Source: Fimbriimonadia bacterium (lineage in GTDB: Bacteria > Armatimonadota > Fimbriimonadia > Fimbriimonadales > Fimbriimonadaceae). From it: a stretch of 64,000 bases of DNA. The notes under the pieces were generated by a model, which ran no database searches, had not been told where the DNA came from, and saw nothing but the letters and a program-made list of their open reading frames with translations. The stretch spans positions 62,001 through 126,000 of the forward strand of contig JAUIKO010000003.1 of the NCBI GenBank assembly GCA_030430755.1. Direction: 5' to 3'. Position numbers and translations under genes: made by a program. Positions 9,669-19,374 of the stretch are shown piece after piece; the stretch's first letter is position 1, and each line of letters opens with the position of its first letter.

Positions 9669-12281
9669 TTACTGTAATTCTCCCCAATCGTTACCAATAC
9701 TAGAATCGACTACAACAGGAACATCCAAACTCAATACGTGCTCCATTACATTTTTAATTTTCTCAACAATGCTTAGCTGGTCTTCATGTATCTCTAAAAT
9801 AAGCTCATCATGTACTTGTAGTAGAATGTGTGCATCATATCCCTGTAATATCTTATCAACATGAATAACAGCGAGTTTAGCCATGTCTGCGGCACTTCCT
9901 TGAATGGGCGCGTTGATCGCTTGTCTCTCTACATATAATCTACGATGTCTATTGGATGTATGTATATCTGGAAAATACCGACGACGTCCTAACAGAGTCT
10001 CTGTATATCCATACTTTTTTGCATCTTCTACAATGGATTCAGTGAATGCCTTTACCGAAGGAAAGCGAGCATAATATTCTATAATTAAATGCTTTGCATC
10101 ATTAAATCCAAAACCTTTTCCAAGTTGATTCGCTAAGCCAAATTCTGTAACACCATATAAAACCGAGAAGTTTAGAATTTTTGCAAGTCTTCGCTGTTCT
10201 TTTGTAACCTCATCCTGTTTCTGATGAAACATTAAAGCTGCTGTTGCGGCATGGATATCTTGATGGTGATTAAAAGCTTCTAAGAGTGCTCGATCTTTGC
10301 TCATATGCGCTAAAAGCCTCAGTTCTATTTGTGAATAGTCACAAGAAACAAGTTTATAACCTTCTGGAGCGCAAAAAGCCTTTCGTATCTGCCGTCCCAT
10401 CTCGGTTCGTATTGGAATATTCTGAAGATTAGGTTCAGTACTACTCAATCTCCCTGTTGCTGCCCCTGATTGTTGAAAAGTAGTATGAATTCTATTTTGC
10501 TTAGTAATAACTTTCCCGAGAGCATCAGCATATGTATTCTGAAGCTTTGTTATTTCTCTCCAAGATAATATCTTTTCACAGATTTCATATTCTGGAGCCA
10601 GATCTTGCAACACCTCAGCGCCTGTTGCATAACCAGTTTTGTTCTTCTTTCCACCGGGTATCTTTAACTTCTCAAAGAGCACTTCTCCAAGTTGTTTAGG
10701 TGAGGATATCAAAAACTCCTCATTTGCAAGAAGATGAATCTCTGATGAAAGACCTTCGAGAACCTTTTTAAATTCTACAGAAAGATGTTCTAATGATTTT
10801 TTATCGACATGAATACCATACCGCTCCATTTTCGCAAGAATTGGAGTGAGAGGTATCTCAATTCGCAGGTAAATCTCCCACATATTCTCTTTCTTCAAAC
10901 TTGACTCTAGAATATCAGGAAGAACCGTCATACACGCTGCAATATTTTCAGGAGATCTTGGCATCTCTATCTCCATGTAGTTTCTAATAATATCTTCCAA
11001 TTGTGGATTAGCTCTATGGGGTTGCAACAGCGCTGCTGCAACATAAATATCATGAAGAACATGTTTTTCAAATGAAGAAACATTTTTGTACCAAGTCTTT
11101 GCATTAAAAAGAATCGCCTGATCCGCTTTAGAGCGAAAAATATCAACAGCAAGAAGTTTTGAGACCATTTTTACTTCTAAATCGATAGCTATCCAGCATG
11201 TAGCTCCTTTATCCATATCAAATTGATCGAATAAATCTAACTGTTTTTTGGCAGGCTCCTCATATAAAACAAAATCATGTTGAGAAATCCAATCTAATGC
11301 CTCTGTTAATGTATGAAGCTCACCTGTGTATTTTGCATCAACTATATCCGATTTAACAATGAGATCCAGATTTTCAACAGAGCTGAAATTATCTGGCTGA
11401 ACAAGATAGTCGGTAAATATTTTTTCAAACCTATCTTGAAAAGTTCTAAACTCTAACTGGTTTAAATACTGAATAATATCTTTTTTAGCCTCTAGGCCAA
11501 TCTTATATGGTGCATACTCAAACGGAATCTGCATATCCGTTTCAATTGTAGCTAAACTTTTCGAAAGAACAAGTTGATCCTTTAATTCTTCAATTTTATC
11601 TTTCCATTTAGTTTCCAAGACAGATGTATCTTGTAAAATATTCTCTACTTTTCCAAAATTTGAAATCCATTTAGAAGCTGTTTTCGGACCCACTCCAGGA
11701 ATACCCGGTATGGCGTCACTCGCATCTCCTACAAATGCTTTATAATCAGTAATAAATTCGGGACCAAAACCATATCTTTCAAAAACTTTTTCAGGAGTAT
11801 AAATCAAAAAATCTGAAACTCCTTTTTTATTGGTTAACACACATACATGCTCATCAACCAGCTGTAAAGCGTCTAAATCACCTGTGATAATGGTAGTATG
11901 CACTCCATCTTTAGAGGCTTTTTTAGCAATAGTGCCAATGATATCATCTGCCTCGAACCCTTCTTTCTCTATTGCTGGAATTCTAAAAACACTTAGCAAC
12001 TCTCTGGCCCGGATAAGTTGATGCTTTAAATCATCGGGAGTCGGTTTTCTTGTACTTTTATATAATGCATAACTTTGGTGCCGAAAGGTTTTACCAGGAT
12101 AATCTAATGCGGTAATAAGCATGTCTGGATGAAATTTATCGATAATTTTATATACCATCCCTAAAAACCCATAGAGCGCTCCTGTTGGCGATCCATCTGA
12201 TGTACTCAGGTATTTTGTTGCATAATATGACCTGTACAATAAACTATAAGCATCAAGAATAAATAATTTTTTAGGCTTCAT
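9669..12281 (-). CDS. polA: DNA polymerase I
   Basis: This 870-residue repair and Okazaki-fragment polymerase has an N-terminal 5'-3' exonuclease (residues about 1-290, with GFEADDIIGTIA and GVGPKTASKW). The polymerase domain has motif A DYSQIELR at 648-655, motif B from RRLAK (697-701) to Tyr709, and motif C VHDE at 823-826. The middle proofreading domain is present in length but its exo I position reads FVLYEEPA rather than FDTET, and the other metal ligands are not evident, so proofreading is probably lost, as in Taq and Bacillus enzymes. It is probably co-transcribed with pfkA. Divergent upstream is the TfoX-like gene. Confidence 0.97.
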   Translation of the reverse strand: MKPKKLFILDAYSLLYRSYYATKYLSTSDGSPTGALYGFLGMVYKIIDKFHPDMLITALDYPGKTFRHQSYALYKSTRKPTPDDLKHQLIRARELLSVFRIPAIEKEGFEADDIIGTIAKKASKDGVHTTIITGDLDALQLVDEHVCVLTNKKGVSDFLIYTPEKVFERYGFGPEFITDYKAFVGDASDAIPGIPGVGPKTASKWISNFGKVENILQDTSVLETKWKDKIEELKDQLVLSKSLATIETDMQIPFEYAPYKIGLEAKKDIIQYLNQLEFRTFQDRFEKIFTDYLVQPDNFSSVENLDLIVKSDIVDAKYTGELHTLTEALDWISQHDFVLYEEPAKKQLDLFDQFDMDKGATCWIAIDLEVKMVSKLLAVDIFRSKADQAILFNAKTWYKNVSSFEKHVLHDIYVAAALLQPHRANPQLEDIIRNYMEIEMPRSPENIAACMTVLPDILESSLKKENMWEIYLRIEIPLTPILAKMERYGIHVDKKSLEHLSVEFKKVLEGLSSEIHLLANEEFLISSPKQLGEVLFEKLKIPGGKKNKTGYATGAEVLQDLAPEYEICEKILSWREITKLQNTYADALGKVITKQNRIHTTFQQSGAATGRLSSTEPNLQNIPIRTEMGRQIRKAFCAPEGYKLVSCDYSQIELRLLAHMSKDRALLEAFNHHQDIHAATAALMFHQKQDEVTKEQRRLAKILNFSVLYGVTEFGLANQLGKGFGFNDAKHLIIEYYARFPSVKAFTESIVEDAKKYGYTETLLGRRRYFPDIHTSNRHRRLYVERQAINAPIQGSAADMAKLAVIHVDKILQGYDAHILLQVHDELILEIHEDQLSIVEKIKNVMEHVLSLDVPVVVDSSIGNDWGELQ

Positions 12282-12448
12282 GATATTTTAAACAGCTTTT
12301 CTCCTTCATTAACGATACCATGTTGCGTAAGTACATTACTTTAGCTCTAAACAGGGACTTTCGACCCCTGTGAAGTCTCCAGTGTTCTAAAATGTTTAAT
12401 AGGAGTATAAAGAACGATCTATAATTGAGTTCAAGGATAAACTATATT

Positions 12449-12790
12449 ATGAGTACAACAACCTACAGACCGATTAGATACGAACAAATTATGCAAGCTA
12501 CTGAAGGCATGGATATCAGAGCAAGAAGGAAGCTAGATAGTATGTGTATATATATCGGTGACAAGATGTTTGCATACTTAGCAGGAGATGATATTGGACT
12601 CAAGTTACCCCAAAATGACATATTAGAAATCATAGAAAAATACAATGCAGAACATTATACTGCAAATCCTGGCTCATCACCTTTAAAAGAGTACGTAAAA
12701 CTTCCCAAAGAAATTCTTGATGATTTTGAATACTTCATTGAATGGGTTAATAAAAGCATCACTTATACACAAAGCATTCATCATCATTAA
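12449..12790 (+). CDS. TfoX N-terminal-domain-like protein
   Basis: A small protein of 113 residues if it starts at the ATG at 12449, which has AAGGA eleven bases upstream; a TTG at 12425 would add eight residues but has no better signal. The pattern of a short strand (CIYIGDKMFAYLAGDDIGLK), a helix, YVKLPKEILDD and FIEWVNKSI resembles the TfoX/Sxy N-terminal domain, which ends in LPxEvLdDxeel.eWv. Members regulate competence in some proteobacteria, but many stand-alone domains have no known role. The gene ends in a clear terminator and ends in three His codons. Confidence 0.6.
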   Translation: MSTTTYRPIRYEQIMQATEGMDIRARRKLDSMCIYIGDKMFAYLAGDDIGLKLPQNDILEIIEKYNAEHYTANPGSSPLKEYVKLPKEILDDFEYFIEWVNKSITYTQSIHHH

Positions 12791-12825
12791 ATTGATATTC
12801 AGGTAATCATTAATCATAAATTATG

Positions 12826-12852
12826 AAACCAAGATTTTTCTTGGTTTTTTTT
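12826..12852 (+). terminator. Rho-independent terminator
   Basis: AAACCAAG (12826-12833) pairs perfectly with CTTGGTTT (12840-12847) around a six-base loop and runs into an unbroken T-tract to 12852. It ends the TfoX-like gene and insulates the ABC transporter downstream. Confidence 0.85.
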
Positions 12853-12926
12853 ATTCAACCGAGTAAAATGGTATGTAACTATCATTTATAAATTTATTTT
12901 TCAAAAACTTTTCAGCGCCCGTACTC

Positions 12927-15311
12927 ATGAATAAATTGTTTTATAAAACTTGCCTCTTATCCATATTTTTTTTTCTAATCTGTAGTATTCCATTTTCCAA
13001 GACAACTTTACGACTCGCATTATGGGATGGATCTCAAGGTCTACAGATCATCATGGAATGTGTCAAGGAATTTGAAAAACAAAACCCAGACATCGAAGTT
13101 AAAATAGAAAAACCGGGATACTCTGTATACTATCAAAAATTACTAATGCAATGCGCAGCAGGTGTTGAACCGGATGTAGTAGTATTAGGATTAAAACAAT
13201 ATAGACAATTTGTGTCTAAAAATGTACTAGCGCCTTTGAATAAATTTATTCACAAGGATCAAGAAAACGATTTAAATGATTATTATCCAGGTGTCATCGA
13301 ACAGTTCTCTTATAATCAGAACATATATGTAATGCCTCGGGATATCACTTCTTTTGGTGTAGTTTACTATAATAAAGATCTTTTTAAAAAAGCAAACATA
13401 CCGATACCTCATAAAACATGGTCATGGGATTACAAGATAAGACCAGATCTAAAAGAAAAAGATTTTCTTTGGGTTCTCGACAACCTTACAAAATTTAATC
13501 AAAAAGGTGAAGTTATTCAATGGAGCCTTGCCCCATGGCAATATCATTTTTTAGCAGATGCTCTTGCATTATCAGCTGGTGGAGATTATGCAGATAACTA
13601 CCGAAATCCCACAAAAGTTACTTTCAATCATCCAGATATTATTAAGCCCTATCAGTTTGTATCTGATTTGTGCCACAAAAAAAAATACATTCCATGTAAT
13701 CAAACTGTAAGTAATATTGCTCAAACCACACGAAGAGAGTTATGGCTCAATCAAAAAGTAGCTCTGTATATGAGTGGAAACTGGGATATCCCTGTAATCA
13801 GAAAAAGGTTAAATAAAAATAGTAAAGATTGGTTTGAGTGGGATGTTATCAATTTTCCATCATATAAAGACGGAGGTAACAGGATTCCTGCAGATGCATG
13901 TGGATATGCAATGATGAAATCTTCACAACACCCACAAGAAGCATGGAGACTGATAAACTTTCTATCTGGCAAGTTTACAATGAAGAAAACAACTGCTGCT
14001 GGACTAACTCAACCTGCGAATAGAAAGCTAGCCCTTGAATACTGGATACCTAAAAAAGATTTTCCTAAAGAAGAACAATATCCACAGAATAGAATTTGTA
14101 CAGATGATTTAATTCTTAATGGCTTTTTTGAACCTAGAAGTGAATATTGGCCCAGAATGAGTACCTTTCTAACAGAAGAACTTCCTCTTCTTTGGAATAA
14201 TCAAGCAAGTGCAAATAACGTATTGAATATAGCCAATACGAATGCTCAAAAATATTTAGATCGAATTAATAATCCAGCGTCTAATTCTGTCTTATTTAAC
14301 TGGAATATCGCACTGAGTATCACAGCTATACTTATTATGATTCTTGCTGTATGGGTTCTCTGGCCAAAGAAAAACACCCTGCCTAGTAAAAATAACAAAT
14401 TAGCATATATACTGCTTTCTCCTTGGCTTATTGGTATAATATGCTTAACATTAGGCCCTGTAATCATATCACTGATTCTAAGTGGAACTGAATGGGATAT
14501 GATTCTTCCAGCAAAATGGTTAGGCCTGCAAAACTATGTAGAAGCCTTTACCCAAGATGATTTATTTTTTAATGCTTTGATGGTATCCACTCTCTATACT
14601 ATTGTTTCAGTTCCGATTGGAGTGTTCATTTCTTTACTTATCGCGCTTCTCTTAAATATTCCGGTAAAAGGGACAAAACTTTTCCGTCTATTTTTCTATC
14701 TTCCTTGTATGGCTAGTAGCGTTGCTACAAGTTTAATTTGGAGAAAAATGTTTCAAGTCCAAGGTGGCCTCATCAATTTATTTATTTATGGAAAAACAGG
14801 CAACGAAAATCCTCTCGGTCTTAGAGGTATCGTAGAACTATTTCTAGGTACTTCTGAAACAATAGATTGGTTAGGAACCAAAAACACTGCATTGGGAACT
14901 TTAACCTTTATTTCATTTTGGTCTCTAGGGGTTTGTATTATTATTTTCCTTGCAAGACTACAGTCACTACCTAAATCTAGAATGGAGGCTGCAATTATCG
15001 AAGGAGCTGGTAAATGGAAGAGGTTTTATTCTATTACACTTCCCCACTTATCTCCAACAATATGGTTTTGTCTTATTACCGGAGTTATAGCAAGTTTTCA
15101 AGTTTTCACAAAAGCATATGTTCTAACAGAAGGTGGGCCTGGTCATGCTACAGAATTTTACGTTCTTCACTTATATAAAGAAGCTTTTATTTCTCTTAGA
15201 ATGGGTTATGCATGCGCATTAGCTTGGATATTATTTGGTATTATTTTCTTATTGACTTATATACAAATTAAAAAGAATCGATGGATCAATGCAGAGATGG
15301 AGATGAAATAA
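12927..15311 (+). CDS. Sugar ABC importer: binding protein fused to MalF-type permease
   Basis: One 794-residue chain joins two normally separate subunits. After a signal segment (1-24), residues about 25-430 form a family 1 extracellular solute-binding protein (LRLALWDGSQGLQ, then GVEPDVVVLG, MSGNWDIPVIRK and ACGYAMMKSSQHPQEAWRLI). A membrane helix near 455-475 leads to a MalF-like permease with about six helices and the EAA loop EAAIIEGAGKWKRFYSITLP, which docks to the ATPase. The fusion tethers the binding domain outside the inner membrane. There is no lipobox. It overlaps nothing: its stop codon abuts the start of the partner permease. No ATPase gene is in the window, so a shared MsmK/UgpC-type ATPase is likely elsewhere. 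Confidence 0.92.
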   Translation: MNKLFYKTCLLSIFFFLICSIPFSKTTLRLALWDGSQGLQIIMECVKEFEKQNPDIEVKIEKPGYSVYYQKLLMQCAAGVEPDVVVLGLKQYRQFVSKNVLAPLNKFIHKDQENDLNDYYPGVIEQFSYNQNIYVMPRDITSFGVVYYNKDLFKKANIPIPHKTWSWDYKIRPDLKEKDFLWVLDNLTKFNQKGEVIQWSLAPWQYHFLADALALSAGGDYADNYRNPTKVTFNHPDIIKPYQFVSDLCHKKKYIPCNQTVSNIAQTTRRELWLNQKVALYMSGNWDIPVIRKRLNKNSKDWFEWDVINFPSYKDGGNRIPADACGYAMMKSSQHPQEAWRLINFLSGKFTMKKTTAAGLTQPANRKLALEYWIPKKDFPKEEQYPQNRICTDDLILNGFFEPRSEYWPRMSTFLTEELPLLWNNQASANNVLNIANTNAQKYLDRINNPASNSVLFNWNIALSITAILIMILAVWVLWPKKNTLPSKNNKLAYILLSPWLIGIICLTLGPVIISLILSGTEWDMILPAKWLGLQNYVEAFTQDDLFFNALMVSTLYTIVSVPIGVFISLLIALLLNIPVKGTKLFRLFFYLPCMASSVATSLIWRKMFQVQGGLINLFIYGKTGNENPLGLRGIVELFLGTSETIDWLGTKNTALGTLTFISFWSLGVCIIIFLARLQSLPKSRMEAAIIEGAGKWKRFYSITLPHLSPTIWFCLITGVIASFQVFTKAYVLTEGGPGHATEFYVLHLYKEAFISLRMGYACALAWILFGIIFLLTYIQIKKNRWINAEMEMK

Positions 15312-16160
15312 ATGAATTCAAAATGGATACATGCAAAACGCATTCTAAAAAAGAGCCTAACGTACTTTTTTTTATGTATCGCGACCATTTTCTTCCTAGG
15401 TCCTTACTACATTATGATAACCATATCATTTAAATCACCACAAGAAATAGCTCTCAATCCAAGTTGGTCTTTACCAGAATCTTTTTCTTTGCAGAATTAT
15501 ATGGAAGTTTTTAGTGATCCTTCTGTAAATTTCATTTTATGTTTCTGGAATACTTTAGTGATTGCATCTCTGAGCATGATTGGTAACGTATTTTCTTCAA
15601 GTTTGGCCGCGTATGCTTTTGCAAGACTTGAATTCCGTGGTAAAAATAAATTATTTTTAATTTTACTCAGCACAATGATGATTCCAAGTATTGTTTTATC
15701 TCTCCCTTCATTTGTGCTTTTTAAACACCTGGGATGGATTAATACCTTTTATCCTCTGATTGTTCCCCAAATGTGTGGAAGTGCTTTTAGTATATTTCTA
15801 TTAAGACAATTTTTCAGAAATATACCTAAAGAATACGAAGAAGCTGCAATGATTGATGGAGCTAACTTTGTGAATATCTTTATAAAAATTATTCTTCCTA
15901 CATCAAAACCAGCTCTTGTAACCGTTGCTTTGCTTACTATTGTAGCAACCTGGAAAGACTTCTTTAATCCTTTAATTTATCTAAATGATCCTAATAAACA
16001 AACCTTAGAAATAGCATTAAGAACCTACCAATACTTTCATTATGAACAGTGGAATTTGCTGATGGCAGGAGCAGTAATTGTCATGCTCCCATTGATTGTT
16101 TTTTTCATTTTTGCTCAGAATTACTTTTTAAAAGGTTTATCTATTACAAATCATAAATAA
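15312..16160 (+). CDS. Sugar ABC importer permease, MalG type
   Basis: This is the second membrane subunit of a CUT1-type carbohydrate importer, 282 residues with six hydrophobic segments. The MalG-type EAA loop is present as EEAAMIDGANFVNIFIKIIL, and the start FFLGPYYIMITISFKSPQEI is typical for the family. The ATG follows the stop of the fused binding-protein/permease gene with no gap, so the two are translationally coupled and should form one heterodimeric channel. The substrate is probably a sugar or polyol, but the sequence does not say which. Confidence 0.94.
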   Translation: MNSKWIHAKRILKKSLTYFFLCIATIFFLGPYYIMITISFKSPQEIALNPSWSLPESFSLQNYMEVFSDPSVNFILCFWNTLVIASLSMIGNVFSSSLAAYAFARLEFRGKNKLFLILLSTMMIPSIVLSLPSFVLFKHLGWINTFYPLIVPQMCGSAFSIFLLRQFFRNIPKEYEEAAMIDGANFVNIFIKIILPTSKPALVTVALLTIVATWKDFFNPLIYLNDPNKQTLEIALRTYQYFHYEQWNLLMAGAVIVMLPLIVFFIFAQNYFLKGLSITNHK

Positions 16161-16161
16161 G

Positions 16162-16404
16162 ATTTCATCTTCAAATCACCACAATAAGATTAATCACTAC
16201 TCATTTACCATATTAAGAACCGCTCAAAGCTTAACTTCGCTCCAGATTTCTTTTATTAATGGTGATGTATTAGATGAAACGCGTTATATCCCAACTTTAG
16301 AAATTCAAACACAAGGCATCATATTAACACTCTACACATTAAACATTTGGCAATCAGTAGATTATATTGATGTATCATCATGCATTACTATTTCCTTTTT
16401 TTAA
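16162..16404 (+). pseudogene. Possible gene remnant in 340-base gap
   Basis: The gap 16161-16500 carries one frame that stays open for about 80 codons with protein-like composition (for example SLTSLQISFINGDVLDETRY and IPTLEIQTQGIILTLYTLN) and stops at 16402. It has no ATG or ribosome site and overlaps the permease stop. It could be the tail of a decayed gene or chance. I recognise no family. The remaining 96 bases are AT-rich and lead to the lipase start. Confidence 0.25.
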
Positions 16405-16500
16405 AAACAATCTGCGATAAAACTAGTATTTTCAAGTGCAAGAACATCCCTCTCTAAGTGGAACGAAAGAGATATAAATTCATGGAAGTAGATAAAAAAA

Positions 16501-17799
16501 ATGAAACATTTCAAACGTACACTTTTTATAATATTATCTTTAGCACCAACTTTTCATTATAGTATTGATAGTAATGATGTACTAGATTTTTTTTCAACAG
16601 TCCATAAAGTCATTAAAAAGGAAGCTCCTAGAATGATACAATCTGGAGTCAAAGAGGCTGAAGAAGCTCAGACAACAAAGCCTTTTAACTGGTGCGTTTA
16701 TGAAAATGAACCAGGAAAAGTTGGAAAATGGAATATAAAACCTGAATCTGAGATCGATACAACTCAGAAAAGAGTTGCTCTACTTGTTCATGGACATAAC
16801 ACAACAAGTTTGATTAATGGTTTTAAAAATTATGCACATACGATGCTAAATTCACCCATTGGAAAAATAGGAGTAGATATTGTAGGGCTCTTTAGCCAAT
16901 CCAAGAAAGAAAAAGTAGAGAAAATGACTTCAACATGGACAGAACCTATGAAGCCTACATTTGGTTTAGGAAGTTTAATTCATTTAGCAAGATTCTTATA
17001 TAACGATGTATATCATCTAGATAACCCAAATGAAAAAAAATATGACATTATCGTAGGATACGCATACTCTTCCGTAGGGAGACTCTCTAATTTAGCAAGC
17101 GATTTTTCTCACAGAGCAAAGGAATTGTTTAAAAATGCAAGCAAGGTAGATATCTTTGCGCATAGCATGGGAGGACTTCTATCAAGAGCTGCTTTAGAAG
17201 AAAATGATCTACTCTTAGAAAGCTCAAAAGATCAAAATCCTAAGTTCGGAAACCTGATAACCTTTGGTTCTCCTCATATGGGAATACCTGCAAGATTCTT
17301 TAATATTATTCCAAGTGAGGAAACCTGGTCTACTCTCGATATGTTTACAGCGTTTGATCCTTTCAAAGAAAGATCAGAATTTCTAACAAAATTAAATGAT
17401 GCATCCCAACCTGAGGAATCAAGAAAAATAGCTAATTACTTTACTCTTGTAGGAGATAAGTATGATGATTATATGACAGGAAATACTGAAGATCGAAACC
17501 CTCCTCAAAGTAATACTTCTACAACAGGAAGTTTTATCCAGAATATTTTCTCAATATTTATACCTGGAATTATTACGGATGGGCTCATACCAACTTATAG
17601 CGCATCTGGGAAAGCTTGTTTAAAGGAAAAATCCGATTCATATAAAGAGAATGTTGAGGGACATACCAAAACAGTCCATTTAAATCATACGCGAATACTA
17701 GGCTCATCTGACCCATTAAATGATGGACATGTCCAAGGCGATCAATGCCCACAGTGTATCATGACTGAGGCTATAAAACCTTGGGTCGCCACTCTTTAG
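16501..17799 (+). CDS. Secreted alpha/beta-hydrolase, lipase/PGAP1-like
   Basis: This 432-residue protein begins with a signal peptide (about 1-21) and then a hydrolase fold. LLVHGHNTT at 95-102 supplies the oxyanion region, and the nucleophile motif AHSMGG at 220-225 puts the catalytic Ser at 222. GSPHMGIPARFF follows, as in class 2 lipases and PGAP1-like esterases, and a His in VHLNHTRILG near the end could complete the triad. It should act outside the inner membrane on an ester of unknown nature. It follows the sugar importer but is 340 bases away, with its own start region, and ends at a long hairpin. Confidence 0.82.
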   Translation: MKHFKRTLFIILSLAPTFHYSIDSNDVLDFFSTVHKVIKKEAPRMIQSGVKEAEEAQTTKPFNWCVYENEPGKVGKWNIKPESEIDTTQKRVALLVHGHNTTSLINGFKNYAHTMLNSPIGKIGVDIVGLFSQSKKEKVEKMTSTWTEPMKPTFGLGSLIHLARFLYNDVYHLDNPNEKKYDIIVGYAYSSVGRLSNLASDFSHRAKELFKNASKVDIFAHSMGGLLSRAALEENDLLLESSKDQNPKFGNLITFGSPHMGIPARFFNIIPSEETWSTLDMFTAFDPFKERSEFLTKLNDASQPEESRKIANYFTLVGDKYDDYMTGNTEDRNPPQSNTSTTGSFIQNIFSIFIPGIITDGLIPTYSASGKACLKEKSDSYKENVEGHTKTVHLNHTRILGSSDPLNDGHVQGDQCPQCIMTEAIKPWVATL

Positions 17800-17805
17800 A
17801 AATCG

Positions 17806-17846
17806 TTCATCTATTAAGATATATAAAATATATCTTAATAGATGAA
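17806..17846 (+). terminator. Perfect 18-bp hairpin after lipase gene
   Basis: TTCATCTATTAAGATATA (17806-17823) and its exact complement (17829-17846) enclose a five-base loop, seven bases behind the lipase stop. There is no T-tract on either side, so it may be a terminator of unusual type or an mRNA 3'-end stabiliser. Confidence 0.55.
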
Positions 17847-18459
17847 TTACCTTCTAGTAAGGAATCTACGCTTAAAAGATTGCAATAATTTATATCGCTA
17901 AAGATACTCATAACTAAAAAAATATCGGCAATTACAGAAAATGAGATATGTATATCAAAATAATTTTTTATACCTATAAATTGCTTGAATTTAACAAATA
18001 AGCTCATACATTAATAAATTAATTGAATAATAAAAAAAATCACGTACTTGTCTTGCAGAATATATTTCTTGCAGGTAATCCACTCAACTCTAAGCTAGAC
18101 TGTAACTAACTTGAAAAATTCTACCTTTGCTAGAAAGAACTCTTTCAATCAACAGGATCCATTGTAATTGCTGATATCCGCAAATCAAAGCATAGAACTG
18201 ATATCAGAAAAACAAATCACACTATCGCGATATATAAGGTGTTTTAATCAATATCTTCATAAAACAGATTGAGAAAGAGTTTTCATGGAAAGAAGACATC
18301 TTGCCTATGCATATTTTTTTATCATAATCCGATAGAATGTTTTTATTTTTACAAAAGAGGATGATCATTCTTAATATGAATGCCTTATAAAAATCAAGTC
18401 CATCTATTATATAATTTAATATAATAAAAAGAATCTGATTAAAATCGATCCATATGTAT
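17847..18459. other. Gene-poor AT-rich gap
   Basis: No supported gene lies between the lipase hairpin and the M50 protease. Short minus-strand frames (66 and 89 codons) are AT-driven, lack ribosome sites and show no family signature. A palindromic CTGATATCAG occurs near 18197 with a second CTGATATC about 35 bases earlier; nothing further is recognised. Confidence 0.5.
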
Positions 18460-19098
18460 TCAGGAAATCCCTGTAATAAACTTAAACACAATACGAACCA
18501 TAGGTTCTAGGATTTTCATGATAAAAGAATTGCCTGTCATCTGACCTATAACAATTATTGCAATCAAAACATTTCCACCATACAACATATTCCATTTAAC
18601 CCACTGATATCGTAATCTATCAGGCAATAATGTTCCTACCAAGTGCTGACCATCTAAAGGACCAATGGGAATCAAATTAAAAAAACATAAAAATAGATTG
18701 ATATATATAGCTTGAATTAAAAATCGAGCCATTTCTATCGAAATCTTCAGTTCAGAAGAAATCAATGCCTGAAGAATGAATCCAAAAAAGACTGCGATAA
18801 AAAAATTTGTTATCGGTCCCGCTGCCACGGCTGCAAAAAAATCCCATCGAGGATTTTTCATTTTTCTTGGATCCATCGGAACAGGTTTCCCCCACCCTAT
18901 CCCAAAACCTGCCAGGGATGATAAAACGATCATGACGGTTCCTAGAGGATCTAAATGTTTTAAAATGTTTAAAGTAACTCTTCCATACATCCTAGGAGTC
19001 GGATCACCAGCACTGTCTGCAAGTTTAGCGTGAGCATACTCATGTAATCCTAAGGATACAAATATTACTCCCATGGTATATAAAAATTGAAAATCCAT
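18460..19098 (-). CDS. Site-2 protease family (M50) membrane metalloprotease
   Basis: A compact intramembrane zinc protease of 212 residues. The zinc motif HEYAH (19-23) lies in the first membrane segment, and the third ligand, Asp149, lies in NLIPIGPLDG (141-150), both at the spacing usual for the short PDZ-less S2P group. Four to five hydrophobic segments are visible. It also carries the MYGRVTLNILKHLDPLGT stretch seen in YwhC/YydH-like members. Such proteases cut membrane-bound regulators, but this subgroup is poorly studied. The gene is alone on the minus strand. Confidence 0.95.
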   Translation of the reverse strand: MDFQFLYTMGVIFVSLGLHEYAHAKLADSAGDPTPRMYGRVTLNILKHLDPLGTVMIVLSSLAGFGIGWGKPVPMDPRKMKNPRWDFFAAVAAGPITNFFIAVFFGFILQALISSELKISIEMARFLIQAIYINLFLCFFNLIPIGPLDGQHLVGTLLPDRLRYQWVKWNMLYGGNVLIAIIVIGQMTGNSFIMKILEPMVRIVFKFITGIS

Positions 19099-19374
19099 AA
19101 ATTGTTATTAGTCCTCCAGAATCGAAAAAAACACCTCTTTGATATTTCGTTTAGATGCGTTACGATTATGCCATATAAATAATATTTTATCTAGACTCAT
19201 CAAAAATCCTAAACGATTCTAGTACAAAAGTATTCTGTAATCGATTGGCTAGTATTACTACTAAGTATAAATTATTTATCGAATAATGTAAACTAATGAT
19301 TGATAGACTCTTAATTATTATTATTATTTTCTATATCATACATTGATAGAATCTTCAAAAATAGCATTATAAGC

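Noticed and set aside
12351-12371. A 6-bp hairpin (ACAGGG/CCCTGT) with loop upstream of the TfoX-like gene
   Set aside because: It could be a riboswitch or attenuator part, but no known consensus fits and there is no T-run.
17807-18491. Minus-strand frames of 66 and 89 codons in the gap after the lipase
   Set aside because: They lack ribosome sites and family signatures, and one overlaps the M50 gene. Their composition follows the local AT content.
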